Shown: one piece after another, positions 36,479-44,778 of the stretch
Layout of the letters: each line of letters starts with the position of its first letter
Position numbering within the stretch: the stretch's first letter is position 1
Origin: CAUZIZ01 sp965222655
GTDB lineage: Bacteria > Acidobacteriota > UBA6911 > RPQK01 > JAJDTT01
Assembly (NCBI GenBank): GCA_965222655.1
Contig: CBDCUP010000010.1
Coordinates: forward strand, 419,277-483,276
Length of the DNA stretch: 64,000 bases
Reading direction: 5' to 3'
Position numbers and translations under genes: made by a program
The notes under the pieces: model-generated
Told to the model about the DNA's origin: nothing
Databases searched by the model: none
What the model saw: only the letters and a program-made list of their open reading frames with translations

Positions 36479-37117
36479 ATGCAAATCCTACACCCGTTTG
36501 AGGGTTCGGTCCAAGCGTACGCACAAGAACTGGCGGAGCCGGATCGCTATCGCCCGGGTGGCTGTCCCCTGTGCGGGGCGAAAGAAGCGCTGATCGGGCA
36601 CGGATTTTACGGCCGCACCCTGGTGGCGGAGGACTTCGACGGCTGGATTCGGGTGCGCCGTTACCTGTGCCGGCTCTGTCGGCGAACCGTCTCGCTACTG
36701 CCGGAGTTTGTCTTACCCTATGTACGTTTTGCGATCAGCGTCATCGGCCGGTATCTGGAGGCGCGGTTGCTGGAGTCTCAGACCCTAGGGCAAGCGGCTC
36801 AGCAAGCGGGCCAGGAGCAGATGCCCTACCCGCGAGGCCAGGGCTGGGTGACGCGCTTTCGCCGTCAAGCCCGATGGCTCTCGGCCAGCCTGGTGGCCCT
36901 GACGCGAGCCGTCGCCGCCCCGGGGGTCGTTTCCCGGGCACTGCGGATGCTCCAGATCGCGGGCTGGATCCGCTCCCACCGCTTTCTGTTTTCTCAGCTG
37001 CGGGTGCACGTGCTGGGCTGGCCTCGTTCTCTGGCTCCGGACGGGCGATCTCGCCGATTGGCTCCGGGCAACTCACTGGCGGGGGCCCACCCACACAACA
37101 CTTGCGTGGAGGGATAG
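36479..37117 (+). CDS. DUF6431-like zinc-ribbon protein of the transposon
   Basis: A 212-residue protein. N-terminal zinc ribbon: CPLCG, then YLCRLCRRTVSLLPEFVLPY, followed by a helical part with GQGWVTRFRRQARWLSASL and a basic C-terminus. ATG 36479 follows GAGGAGG at the right distance; an upstream in-frame start at 36449 is weaker. It probably binds DNA, and its constant place before the transposase suggests target choice or regulation (inference). A stem-loop at 36395-36438 (GAGAGCTCCCGGCG and complement) lies in the leader. Confidence 0.72.
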   Translation: MQILHPFEGSVQAYAQELAEPDRYRPGGCPLCGAKEALIGHGFYGRTLVAEDFDGWIRVRRYLCRLCRRTVSLLPEFVLPYVRFAISVIGRYLEARLLESQTLGQAAQQAGQEQMPYPRGQGWVTRFRRQARWLSASLVALTRAVAAPGVVSRALRMLQIAGWIRSHRFLFSQLRVHVLGWPRSLAPDGRSRRLAPGNSLAGAHPHNTCVEG

Positions 37118-37159
37118 GGCCGGGCCGGCGTAGCCTTCTTCCCCAGGAGGAAAAAGGCT

Positions 37160-38467
37160 ATGGATCCCAAATCCGAAAAGATTGCTCTGTTTCGATACGC
37201 TCTGATTGCCCCGCTGGTGCTGGAGGTGCTGCCCCACGGCGAGTTGACCCGACGGGCCCGGGAGATCGCCGCCCGCTCCTACGAGATCCCCTTCTCCCCT
37301 CGCACCCAGGTCTCGGTGGACACGCTGCTGGATTGGGCTCAGCGCTATCGCTTGGAAGGGGTGACGGGCCTGGCCCCCAAGCCTCGATCGGATCGCGGCA
37401 CCTCACGGGTCCTCACACCGGAACTAGCGGGGATGATCGAGCGCCTCAAACGTGAGAATCCCTACCGGACCGGAGCCACCCTACTGCGGGAGCTGGCTCT
37501 GTGCTCCCGCGAGAGAAAACCGCCCCTTTCCGCTTCCACCCTCTATCGCTTCCTCAAAGCGCGCGGTTTGACGGCCCGCGAGCTGCTCCAGCCCGCGCCC
37601 GGGCGCAAGAAGTTCGAGGCCGCCTCGGCCAATGAGATCTGGCAATCCGACCTGCTCCATGGCCCCTACGTCCTGCGAGCAGGAGGGGGCAAGCGTCAGG
37701 CCTTTCTCTACGCCGTTCTGGATGATGCCAGCCGCCTCATCCCCCACGCTCAGTTCTACTTCACGGAGGGCCTGGACGCGCTCCTGGACTGTCTGCGTCA
37801 AGCCGTGAGCGCTCGGGGCCTGCCCTTGCGTCTGTATGTGGACAACGCCAAGGTCTACCGCTCCGGACAACTGGCCTCGATTGCCGCCTCCTTGGGGATC
37901 CTCGTCGTTCATACCCCACCCTATCAGCCCCAAGGACGAGGCAAGATCGAGCGTTGGTTCAAGACCGTGCGCACTCAGTTTCTGGCCAATCTCGATCGCC
38001 AACGCCCCCTCAGTCTGGAGGAACTCAACGCCCGCCTCTGGCGCTGGATCGATCGGCACTACCACCGCTGCCAGCATAGTGCGCTGAGCACCACCCCGCT
38101 ACTGCGCTGGCAGCGCGATATCGAAAAGATCCGACAGATCCCGCCCGCCACCGATGTCCGCCGCTTGTTTTTCCATCGGCTCCAGCGGCTGGTGCGCCGC
38201 GATTCGACCTTTCGCTTGCAGAGCCAGTTCTACGAGGCGCCGGCCCATCTGGCCGGTCAACGTCTGGAGATCCACTTCGATCCGCTCGATCTCTCCCAGG
38301 TCGAGCTGTATCGGGACGGGAAACTCCAGGGGCAGGCCCGTCCCGTCGACACGGTCGTCAATGCCTCCCTCCCCCGCGCCCAACCCGAGGCGTCGGAGCC
38401 CTCCGATCCGACCGGGATCAACTACCTCGAGTTGCTTCAAGACGACTCGGAGCCCGAGGAGGACTAA
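37160..38467 (+). CDS. DDE (rve/Mu-type) transposase
   Basis: A 435-residue transposase. Helix-turn-helix region at about 40-110 (SVDTLLDWAQRYRLEGVTGL), RNase H-like catalytic core with Asp in WQSDLLHGP, Asp in LYVDNAKVYRSGQL and Glu in GRGKIERWFKTVR, then a Mu-type C-terminal beta domain (FRLQSQFYEAPAHLAGQRLE). A CAGGAGG leader precedes ATG 37160. Gene context (adjacent AAA ATPase) suggests a TnsB/TniA-like role. It looks intact. Confidence 0.9.
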   Translation: MDPKSEKIALFRYALIAPLVLEVLPHGELTRRAREIAARSYEIPFSPRTQVSVDTLLDWAQRYRLEGVTGLAPKPRSDRGTSRVLTPELAGMIERLKRENPYRTGATLLRELALCSRERKPPLSASTLYRFLKARGLTARELLQPAPGRKKFEAASANEIWQSDLLHGPYVLRAGGGKRQAFLYAVLDDASRLIPHAQFYFTEGLDALLDCLRQAVSARGLPLRLYVDNAKVYRSGQLASIAASLGILVVHTPPYQPQGRGKIERWFKTVRTQFLANLDRQRPLSLEELNARLWRWIDRHYHRCQHSALSTTPLLRWQRDIEKIRQIPPATDVRRLFFHRLQRLVRRDSTFRLQSQFYEAPAHLAGQRLEIHFDPLDLSQVELYRDGKLQGQARPVDTVVNASLPRAQPEASEPSDPTGINYLELLQDDSEPEED

Positions 38468-38470
38468 GCC

Positions 38471-39387
38471 ATGTTCGAGACTTTCTTTGGATTCAAGACC
38501 ACTCCCTTCAGCGCCGATTCCGATCCTCGGCAGCTGTTTGAATCGGCCGCCTGGACTCAGATGTCCGCCCGCTTACAGTTTCTCGTCGATTACCGCGGCG
38601 TGGGTTTGTTTACCGGCGAGGTCGGGGCCGGCAAATCCACCGCCACCCGTACCCTGCTGGGCAACCTCAACCCCAATCTGTACAAGATCCTTTATCTGCA
38701 CTGGTCTTCCGGCTCCCTCCTGGACCTGTTGACCCTGCTCGCTCGCCAACTGGATTTGCAGCCAGCTCACCGCCGCGCCGACCTGGTGCATCAGATCTCC
38801 GAGGCCATCGTTCGCCTCAACCAGGCCAAAAAACAACATCCCTTCCTGGTCCTGGACGAGGCCCACCTCTTAACAGTCTCGGAATTTCAATCAAGTGAGC
38901 TGTTCTCTGAGACCGCCCTTTCGTCACAGCCGGGGTGTCCCGAAACAGCCTTTTACGGCCTTGGCCGTCGGCACGAAGTGCCTACTTAAACCACCAGACC
39001 CTGGAGCAACTCCCCTTGCTACTGAACTTCGAGATGGATTCCTGCCCCTATCTTTCCCTGGCCCTGGTGGGACAGGCGCTCCTGCGGCGGACCCTCTCCT
39101 TGCAAGTCCACGAACCCCTACGCCAGCGCATTGCCGTGCACTACCATCTGGAGGGCTTCTCCCGCTCGGAACTAGAGGCTTACCTGGCTCAGCAGCTTCA
39201 GCTCGCGGGGGTCCCCGAACCGCTCTTTGACGACAGCGCCCGCCAGGCCCTGTATCAAGCCACCAAGGGCTTACCCCGAAAGGTCAACAAACTTTGCCTG
39301 GCGGTCTTACGCCTGGCCGCTTCACGGAAAAGCAATCAAGTCGGTGAAGCCCTGGTTCTGGAGGCCGCCCCGGAGGTCTTACTGTGA
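38471..39387 (+). pseudogene. TnsC/TniB/ExeA-like AAA ATPase, interrupted
   Basis: The 5' part (38471-38872) encodes FFGFKTTPFSADSDPRQLFE, Walker A GEVGAGKST and Walker B FLVLDEAHLL. The 3' part (38989-39387) continues NHQTLEQLPLLLNFEMDS, SLALVGQ and GLPRKVNKLCLAVLR, as in ExeA-type transposition ATPases. The 112-bp insertion at 38873-38984 shifts the frame. Without it the protein would be about 267 residues and would pass ATP-dependent target information to the DDE transposase. Confidence 0.85.
38873..38984. mobile_element. 112-bp palindromic insertion in the transposition ATPase
   Basis: The insertion is bounded by CTTA (38869-38872 and 38985-38988); removing one CTTA and the 112 bp restores DEAHLL-NHQTLEQL. 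It contains hairpins ACGGCCTTGGCCGT and GCACGAAGTGC at its right side. No terminal inverted repeats are obvious, so it may be a REP-type or IS200-mobilised palindrome rather than a classical MITE. Confidence 0.75.
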
Positions 39388-40415
39388 GCGCCCCGTCCCA
39401 AACGGTCCTGTCCCTCTCCCAGCTGATGCGCTGGAATCCCACCCCCGATCCGGCCCTGATCGGGCCCTCCCTGTTGCCCGCTCAGGGGATCCTCTTCGTG
39501 GGCGGCGAGCCCAAGGTGGGCAAGTCCCTGCTGGTCGCCAATCTGGCCCTGGCTCTGGCGGCCGGCTCTTCCCGAACCGGCTTTGACATTCCCGCTCCGG
39601 CTCGGGTCCTGCTCTGTCAGTTCGAGCTTCCCCTGGAGGCCTTTGCGGCTCGATTGGCTCAGATGCGCCAGACGCTCGGCTCGGCCGCCGATGACAATCT
39701 CTGGGTGGATACCTGCGCCACCGGGCATCTCCTGAGCACTCACGACGGTCTGAATCATTTTCTGGCCGCCGCCCGCACGGCACAGGCCCAAGTCCTCGTG
39801 CTCGATCCCCTCTACTCCGCTCATGATCAGGATGAAAACGACACCCGCTCCATGGCCGCTCTTTGCCAGAGTTTGCTCCGCTTGCGCCAGGCCTCTCAAG
39901 CCGCCCTGATCGTCGTTCATCACGTGCGCAAATCCGTCGCTCGGCACGAGGTCGGAAGCGCCCTTCGCGGCTCCAGTGCCCTGCACGCCGTCGGCGACAG
40001 CTATCTGTTGCTGCGGCGCCCTTTGGCCCAGCCCAACTCCCTGGAGCTGCGCTTTCAGTTCCGATACGCCCCCGCCCTCTCTCCCCGTCGGCTCCGTCTC
40101 GATCCCGCCACCTTATGGTTTCACCCCAGCGGCCCAGCCCCCACCCCGGCTCCCTCCCGTCGGAAGGTCCTAAGCACCGATGTCCAGGACGCGCTCCATC
40201 ACCTGGGGGCTAGCGCCGGCTACAATCAGCTCCGGGATCAGATCATGCGCTCCTGCGATTGCTCCAAGCGCACCGCCCAGCTCGCCATGACCCAGGCCTC
40301 GGCGCAGGGACACATCCTTCGTGAGCAGGGCCGCTACCGTCTTCCCCCCGACTTTGCCGCCGGGTCGCGCCGGCTGCAAACCCTGCCTGCGGGTGAAAGC
40401 AGGCCCGAGGGCTGA
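39384..40415 (+). CDS. RecA-like AAA_25 ATPase (RepA-helicase type) of the transposon
   Basis: A 343-residue protein. Walker A GGEPKVGKSLLVANLALAL near residue 40, Walker B VLVLDPLYSAHDQDENDTRS near 150, and LIVVHHVRKS plus ALRGSSALHAVGDSYLLLRR, typical of plasmid/phage RepA-like hexameric ATPases. The last 90 residues hold a winged-helix-like part (NQLRDQIMRSCDCSKRTAQLAMTQASAQGHI). GTG 39384 overlaps the ATPase stop as GTGA. A role in element replication or target-site remodelling is inference. Confidence 0.8.
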   Translation: MSAPSQTVLSLSQLMRWNPTPDPALIGPSLLPAQGILFVGGEPKVGKSLLVANLALALAAGSSRTGFDIPAPARVLLCQFELPLEAFAARLAQMRQTLGSAADDNLWVDTCATGHLLSTHDGLNHFLAAARTAQAQVLVLDPLYSAHDQDENDTRSMAALCQSLLRLRQASQAALIVVHHVRKSVARHEVGSALRGSSALHAVGDSYLLLRRPLAQPNSLELRFQFRYAPALSPRRLRLDPATLWFHPSGPAPTPAPSRRKVLSTDVQDALHHLGASAGYNQLRDQIMRSCDCSKRTAQLAMTQASAQGHILREQGRYRLPPDFAAGSRRLQTLPAGESRPEG

Positions 40416-40455
40416 CGCGACGGAAGCTGAATCTCAGCCTTCCCCGTGCGGCCTC

Positions 40456-40490
40456 GCCCCGCCAGAGTGAAACCTTTGGCGGGGCCTTTC
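40456..40490 (+). terminator. Rho-independent terminator of the transposon operon
   Basis: GCCCCGCCA and TGGCGGGGC form a 9-base-pair stem around a 12-base loop and are followed by CTTTCTCTG. It lies 40 bases after the RecA-like gene. The remaining 280 bases to the right end hold no gene. Confidence 0.75.
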
Positions 40491-40770
40491 TCTGCCTCCT
40501 CCCAATCCCCTCAGCTTTCGGAGCCGAAGCCCTCGGCCTAATCCGTGCGACGTGGCCCCGACGACGCCGTCGGGGCGTTCCGCTCTTTCCTCAGCCTTCG
40601 CTCAAGCCTCCCCACAGCGGGATAGGATACCCTTCGCCCCTACCCACGGAAGTATCCTATCCTTGCTTACCCACACTTCTTCCAGACCCCTTCGGAAGGC
40701 AGGCTCTAAATCGAAAAACTTGGCGGAATTTATCCTGCGAACTCAAAGGGCACGAACCTGACGCGTTACA

Positions 40771-41149
40771 CTATAGTGAGCGCGTGCAAGTTCTGCCGGT
40801 GTCCTGCCTCGATGTTGAGGCCAGAGTGTACGTTTGCGTCAACGAAATACTCGTCGAACACGAGCACGCGCGGCCCATCCGTGCTCCATGCATTTCCATC
40901 GAAGACAACATCGCTCCCGTCGACGTCGAGAGTTACTTTTGACTCGCTATTGGCAGAGAGTCGGTGGCGCTCGAGTATTGGAGCGCTGTCACCGCTCGAG
41001 AGGGAACGAAGGATGGCACAGAGTGTGGTTTTTCCGCGCCCATTCTCCGAGTAGATGAGACTAAGCAACTTTAGGGCAAGGGCGTCGGTGCTGTCCTCAA
41101 CCCGCGCAAAGCGCCCGATGTTCTGAATGTATTTGACGTACTTAATCAT
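40771..41149 (-). pseudogene. RloC/AAA_13-type ABC ATPase, 5' fragment
   Basis: ATG 41149 starts MIKYVKYIQNIGRFARVEDS, the usual N-terminus of this ATPase class, followed by Walker A YSENGRGKTTLCAIL and FDEYFVDANVHSGLNIEAGH. The frame runs into the transposon at 40770 after LHALTI. It is the N-terminal piece of the gene continued at 35167-36200. In-frame codons upstream to 41293 are not family-like. Confidence 0.8.
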
Positions 41150-41401
41150 TAGGCCAAGGGTCAGATAGTACCACCGAGCCGTATCTGGGGTCATGACACG
41201 AAAGGGGAATTTCTGTACGCTAGCGACTGCCTCATCCTTCGGCCTGTGCGGAAACACCCAGCTCTGAAAAGGCAGTACGGCTGTTTGTCCCAATTAAACT
41301 CTAGTCTAAATGGGACAGCATTCGGGCGGCCCGACTCCGGGAGGGCGAAGGGGAGTGCTCCAGAAAAGACAAATCAACCGCCGGCGAGCGATACCAGTCG
41401 C

Positions 41402-41686
41402 TCGTTGGTCGTCGTGCCCATTTGGGATGTGTGCAGTAACGCCGACTACCAGTGCCCCGGGGATGAATTTCCCTCCGGGAGCGGCGTCTCGGTACCGGTC
41501 TCAGGGTTTGCCCTTCTTTTTGTCGAAGGGCTGCAAGGGAATGACGTGCGTGCTCGCTTGATGGGGGTGACGGGCTGTGTCAGCGGCGGGGGAGGAGGAG
41601 GAGGAGGAGGAGGCGGGTCTGGACCCGCTCCGCCCGAGACCGGTCCCTTTGCCGTTCCTGTGCGGTTGGTACGGGTTGCCGGGTAA
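41402..41686 (+). pseudogene. C-terminal fragment of a TadE/TadG-like pilus assembly protein
   Basis: The last 95 residues of an open frame read VVVPIWDVCSNADYQCPGDE, then VSVPVSGFALLFVEGLQGND and FAVPVRLVRVAG, the end of TadG-like Flp pilus proteins seen in many Acidobacteria. A poly-Gly run from (GGA)n lies near the end. No TadG N-terminus is upstream; the DNA before 41402 is short and non-matching, so this is a remnant. The region 41150-41401 has no gene. Confidence 0.55.
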
Positions 41687-41867
41687 GATAGTCGGTACAG
41701 GTGTGGCCCACAGCCTCGGGCTAAGATGCCAAAATGTCCTGGTGAGTCGCGCTACAAAAAAAGGCGGGATGGATCAGTACTAAAATGATTACACGTTATA
41801 AACTCTGTCACACGTAGTGCCGATAAGAGGAACATCACGGAACCTCCATCACGGTTGATGGATCTCC

Positions 41868-41903
41868 ACACACCACAGGGACCCGGAGGCCCCTGTGGTG
41901 TGT
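41868..41903. terminator. Strong 13-bp stem-loop between Tad fragment and recombinase tail
   Basis: ACACACCACAGGG and CCCTGTGGTGTGT form a perfect 13-base-pair stem with a 10-base loop, placed between convergent gene remnants. A bidirectional terminator is likely although T-tracts are short. Confidence 0.65.
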
Positions 41904-41927
41904 CATTAAAACTTGCTCAGCGCTGTC

Positions 41928-42105
41928 TCAGATTGAAATCCGCTCCACTTCATCCAGCGTGATCTCATCCCCAGTCCGATCATAGAGCTTCGTCGTCCTG
42001 GGGCTTTCGTGAGCGGCGATCGCCTGCGCATTTTCGATCGTGCCGCCGTTCTCAAGGTAGGCGGTGATGCCGGTCGCCCGGAAAGTGCGGCAGCAGGTGG
42101 AGTAG
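41928..42105 (-). pseudogene. Tyrosine recombinase C-terminal tail (copy C)
   Basis: Encodes CCRTFRATGITAYLENGG, AQAIAAHESPRTTKLYDRTG and DEITLDEVERISI, the end of a tyrosine recombinase with the HxxR-type Arg (here RTFR instead of HTFR) and the catalytic Tyr in LYDR. It is closely related to the recombinase at 53370-54224 and the short tail at 52924-52995. Upstream it joins abruptly to a Tn3 transposase fragment. Confidence 0.8.
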
Positions 42106-42313
42106 CACCGCTGCTCACCAAGACCGTCGATACGGCCATCATCGAAGAACAATGGGATGCCGTGATGAGGCTGGCCACGTCACTCAAAGACCGAACGACA
42201 CCTGCGCACGTGATCGTGCAACGGCTGACCAGCAGCTATCCGGCCGATCGGTTGTCGAAGGCCATCACTAATCTCGGGCGCATCATCAAAACAGAATATA
42301 TCCTTCGTTACCT
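42106..42313 (+). pseudogene. Tn3-family TnpA fragment
   Basis: Forward frame reads WDAVMRLATSLKDRTTPAHV, IVQRLTSSYPADRLSKAITN and LGRIIKTEYILRYLN, a C-terminal segment of Tn3-type TnpA. Both ends are truncated. It is a different sequence from the TnpA at 54-57 kb. The following 140 bases hold no gene. Confidence 0.7.
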
Positions 42314-42457
42314 GAATATCCATCGGGGTAATTTCTGGCGATACTCCCCCTTGTTGAGCTGTCGTTGCACGCGACGTCGCAGTTCGGGGTCCGTAGTGTT
42401 CCTAATCTGCCCTGCCCTAAGGTGGTCTGAAAGCGCGAGAACCTTGTCCGTTCAGCG

Positions 42458-42727
42458 TTAAGGTATCGATTGCCCCAAGCCTGCGGCTCGCAGCGTGGTC
42501 GCACTCGGACTTCGACCTGCACAGCAATCAGCGAGCCGACCATCGATGACGACGGCGGGTACGGACCGAATACCCAAATCCGTGGCTCGCCTTGCGACGT
42601 CGGCGTTGTTCATATCAACGACCATGACTTCACAAGAGGGGCAGGCGATCTGATTGATGAGCTCGACCGTTTCCTCGCAAGCCGGGCATCCCGCCGAAAA
42701 GACTTCGATTTTGCGTTTGGGTTTCAT
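42458..42727 (-). CDS. Thioredoxin-like protein of the mer-type operon
   Basis: An 89-residue thioredoxin-fold protein with CPAC near residue 14 and a second pair CPSC, then VPAVVIDGRLADCC. It lies 21 bases downstream of the MerR-linked transporter gene with an AAGGA leader. The cis-Pro motif SVPAVVI fits a glutaredoxin-like or metal-handling thiol protein. Specificity for mercury is inferred only from the operon. Confidence 0.75.
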   Translation of the reverse strand: MKPKRKIEVFSAGCPACEETVELINQIACPSCEVMVVDMNNADVARRATDLGIRSVPAVVIDGRLADCCAGRSPSATTLRAAGLGQSIP

Positions 42728-42748
42728 AGGTGGTTTCCTTTCCAGTGA

Positions 42749-43504
42749 TCAAGTTCTTGTTAGCCCGGACTCTCCTGAAGAAACGCAGGCGGGACACGCC
42801 TCCCTATTACTGGTTCGTCGTGGCCACAGATTCCAAAGGGACGCGACCACCAACAACGTTACGCCGACATACAGGCCTACTGTGGAGGCGAGTAGAAACT
42901 TCCCTACTACCACTAGTGAAGCAGCGAGAGAACCGAGTAGGATGGGCCCGTAGCCTCGGTGATCGCGTGCCCGATATCCGAGCGATGCGAGGGCAACTCC
43001 CATAAAGAGGATGCTCAGAGGAAAGAGATACGGTGTGTAGTTCACAAAGCCGATCCCCAAGGAGCCCAAAAGCGCACCATAGGCCGGCCAGCAGGCTGGG
43101 CAGGTCAGACCTGGGAGTAACGCTACCCCAGTTGCTGGAAGCGCTGCCAAGGAGTTGAGCCAACCTTGAGATTTTGTTTTCTCCCTGGTCCTTGCCTTTC
43201 GAAGAGCGGATATGATCGCCTCAGTGGGAGGGACCCCCACCAACTGGCCACCTTCTTCAGCATAAATCCGGCAGCAATCGCCCTGGTCTGCAGAAGGTGT
43301 GCTGGCTACGTCTTGACCGTTTACCAAGATCGTCGGAGAGCCATGAGCTCGCACATGCAGGGGACTCTCCACAGAAGCTCTATTCCATTCCCGCCAGCCA
43401 ACTCCTGAGAGTCCTGCTTCGTGGAGCGCACGCTGGAGTCGCCCTCGAGTAGCCTCCACGTTGGGACAATCCGAGTCGTAGACCAGTTCGACTTCGATTG
43501 ACAT
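42749..43504 (-). CDS. Fused thioredoxin-like / MerC-MerF-type mercuric transport protein
   Basis: About 251 residues. The N-terminal domain (VELVYDSDCPNVEATRGRLQ, GSPTILVNGQDV) is thioredoxin-like; the C-terminal part has four hydrophobic segments with the metal motif TCPACWPAYGALLGSLGIGF and ends CPACVSSGE. The fusion would bring a soluble thiol relay to an inner-membrane Hg(II) importer. ATG 43504 overlaps the merR stop as ATGA. The transport substrate is inferred from MerR. Confidence 0.75.
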   Translation of the reverse strand: MSIEVELVYDSDCPNVEATRGRLQRALHEAGLSGVGWREWNRASVESPLHVRAHGSPTILVNGQDVASTPSADQGDCCRIYAEEGGQLVGVPPTEAIISALRKARTREKTKSQGWLNSLAALPATGVALLPGLTCPACWPAYGALLGSLGIGFVNYTPYLFPLSILFMGVALASLGYRARDHRGYGPILLGSLAASLVVVGKFLLASTVGLYVGVTLLVVASLWNLWPRRTSNREACPACVSSGESGLTRT

Positions 43505-43911
43505 CACTTTGTCTCCTCAGCATCCAGGGACTCGAGAATGGGGCACTCGCTGATTGGAGCCTCCCCATCACATGACGCTACGAGTTTCTCCAGTGCCGCT
43601 TTCATCCTCTCAAGGGTCTGGATTTTCGTTTCCATGTCCACGATCTTCGCCTGTGCCTGCCTTTTGACATCGCCACAGGACGATCCAGGATCGGCTCGCA
43701 AAGAGAGGAGCTCGGAAATTTCCTTCAGAGAGAAGCCAAGCTCCTTGGCCCGTCGGATCAGTTGGATGCGAGTCACCGCATCCTTGGGGTACTGTCGGTA
43801 ACCAGACGCAGTGCGAGGAGGATCCTCCAGTAGACCTTCGCGTTCGTAGAACCGTATCGTCTCGATTCCGACTCCAGCGCCAGATGCAACCTGGCCAATG
43901 GTCAACGCCAT
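43504..43911 (-). CDS. merR: MerR-family regulator, mercury-type cysteines
   Basis: A 135-residue regulator: N-terminal helix-turn-helix TIGQVASGAGVGIETIRFYE, dimerisation helix, and three cysteines in SSCGDVKRQA, LVASCDG and SECPIL at the places that bind Hg(II) in MerR. ATG 43911 is chosen; the upstream TTG is unlikely. It is the first gene of its own operon, so the same promoter drives regulator and transporter. Confidence 0.88.
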   Translation of the reverse strand: MALTIGQVASGAGVGIETIRFYEREGLLEDPPRTASGYRQYPKDAVTRIQLIRRAKELGFSLKEISELLSLRADPGSSCGDVKRQAQAKIVDMETKIQTLERMKAALEKLVASCDGEAPISECPILESLDAEETK

Positions 43912-43945
43912 TCCTGCGCCTCCACCCAATTATGATGAACCCTGT

Positions 43946-43977
43946 ACCTTACTACGGTTTCAAAACTACGGTTTCAA
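43946..43977 (-). promoter_or_regulatory. MerR-type promoter with long spacer
   Basis: Minus-strand -35 TTGAAA (43972-43977) and -10 TAAGGT (43946-43951) are 20 bases apart, the over-long spacing typical of MerR-activated promoters. The spacer lies in a perfect tandem duplication of CTACGGTTTCAAAA (43952-43965, 43966-43979), which is unusual since MerR operators are normally dyads. Confidence 0.75.
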
Positions 43978-44122
43978 AAAAATGTCCTCTGGGGGTCGAT
44001 TGCTTGGAGGCGGGCAACATCTTGAGGAGGGGAGTGGCGTCTTTTTGGACGAAAGGCGACAGCTCCAGAGGAAACCCGAGCGTAGAGGGCGACTGATGAC
44101 AGCTTCGCCAGTTCTGGTCCGT

Positions 44123-44542
44123 TTACAGCTTCCGCTTGCCGAGCAGGAAGTCCACACCGAGTTCGAGATCGCTCTTCGCTAGCACCTTCTCGATGGTGGA
44201 ATCCTTCAGCTCGTCTGAGATCGAGAGAACGGATTGTGTCGCTTCCCGTAGTACGACGAGCTGGCCCCCTAGTCTCTCCACTTCCTGGCGCTGACCGGCG
44301 CTGAGTTCAGCTCGCTTCCACCTGGCTAACTGTTCTTGGTACAGCCCCAGATCATTGAGCTGTGTGGTGAAGGACCGGATCAGCCGTGCCACCGTGTGAT
44401 CGTCCAGCACGTAGGGTTTCGGCCGCACGCTTTCCAGGGTCTCAAGCTGCTCCTGGGTGGTTTCCAGCATTCCGTCGATCGCAGTCGCGATTAAAGGAAG
44501 ACGAGTGATGGGTTGCCACTGTGGCCTCTGTTTCTTGGGCAC
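44123..44542 (-). CDS. Conserved hypothetical protein
   Basis: About 139 residues from GTG 44542 (VPKKQRPQWQPITRLPLIAT), then a helical protein with DDHTVARLIRSFTTQLNDLG and a conserved-looking end STIEKVLAKSDLELGVDFLL. I recognise the pattern as a widespread hypothetical protein but know no function. The frame is open upstream to 44782, a region with repeated TGTCG words that may be a promoter or operator, so the start is uncertain. Confidence 0.6.
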   Translation of the reverse strand: MPKKQRPQWQPITRLPLIATAIDGMLETTQEQLETLESVRPKPYVLDDHTVARLIRSFTTQLNDLGLYQEQLARWKRAELSAGQRQEVERLGGQLVVLREATQSVLSISDELKDSTIEKVLAKSDLELGVDFLLGKRKL

Positions 44543-44778
44543 GGGTTCTCTCGTTACAGAATGTACTTTCTGTTCCCTCAAGAAAAGACACGATCCCGGA
44601 AAAACACCAGGATTTCGTTCCATTGCTACTCGGACCCCTGGGGCTAGAGGTCTCGCCAGGTCGCGATCGGCGATTGTAGGGCGTCTCACGAAGCGATTTT
44701 TGAGGGAATAGCGACAGGTGTCGTGATGTCGCGATTTGTCGTGACGCGATGTCGCTATCGAAAGAGAGATCCGACTCC

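Larger units (their letters stand above)
36201..40770 (+). mobile_element. 4570-bp four-gene transposon with TGTAACGCGTCA ends
   Basis: The 12-base inverted ends TGTAACGCGTCA (36201-36212 and 40759-40770), the 5'-TG...CA-3' termini and the 6-bp duplication CTATAG define the element. It carries a zinc-ribbon DUF6431 protein, a DDE transposase, an AAA ATPase broken by a 112-bp insertion, and a RecA-like ATPase. Subterminal repeats of GTATCCTA type occur near both ends (36354-36360, 40622-40665). Termini and gene set resemble Tn7/Tn5053/Tn552-like transposons that use a DDE transposase plus an ATPase. Confidence 0.9.

Noticed and set aside
36571..37455. 294-codon frame overlapping the DUF6431 and DDE genes
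   Set aside because: High-GC shadow frame, Pro/Arg/Gly-rich, crossing two genes with good start sites.
42009..42461. Whole 150-codon forward frame as a gene
   Set aside because: Only its middle is a Tn3 transposase fragment; the start is antisense to the recombinase tail and the end is unrelated.
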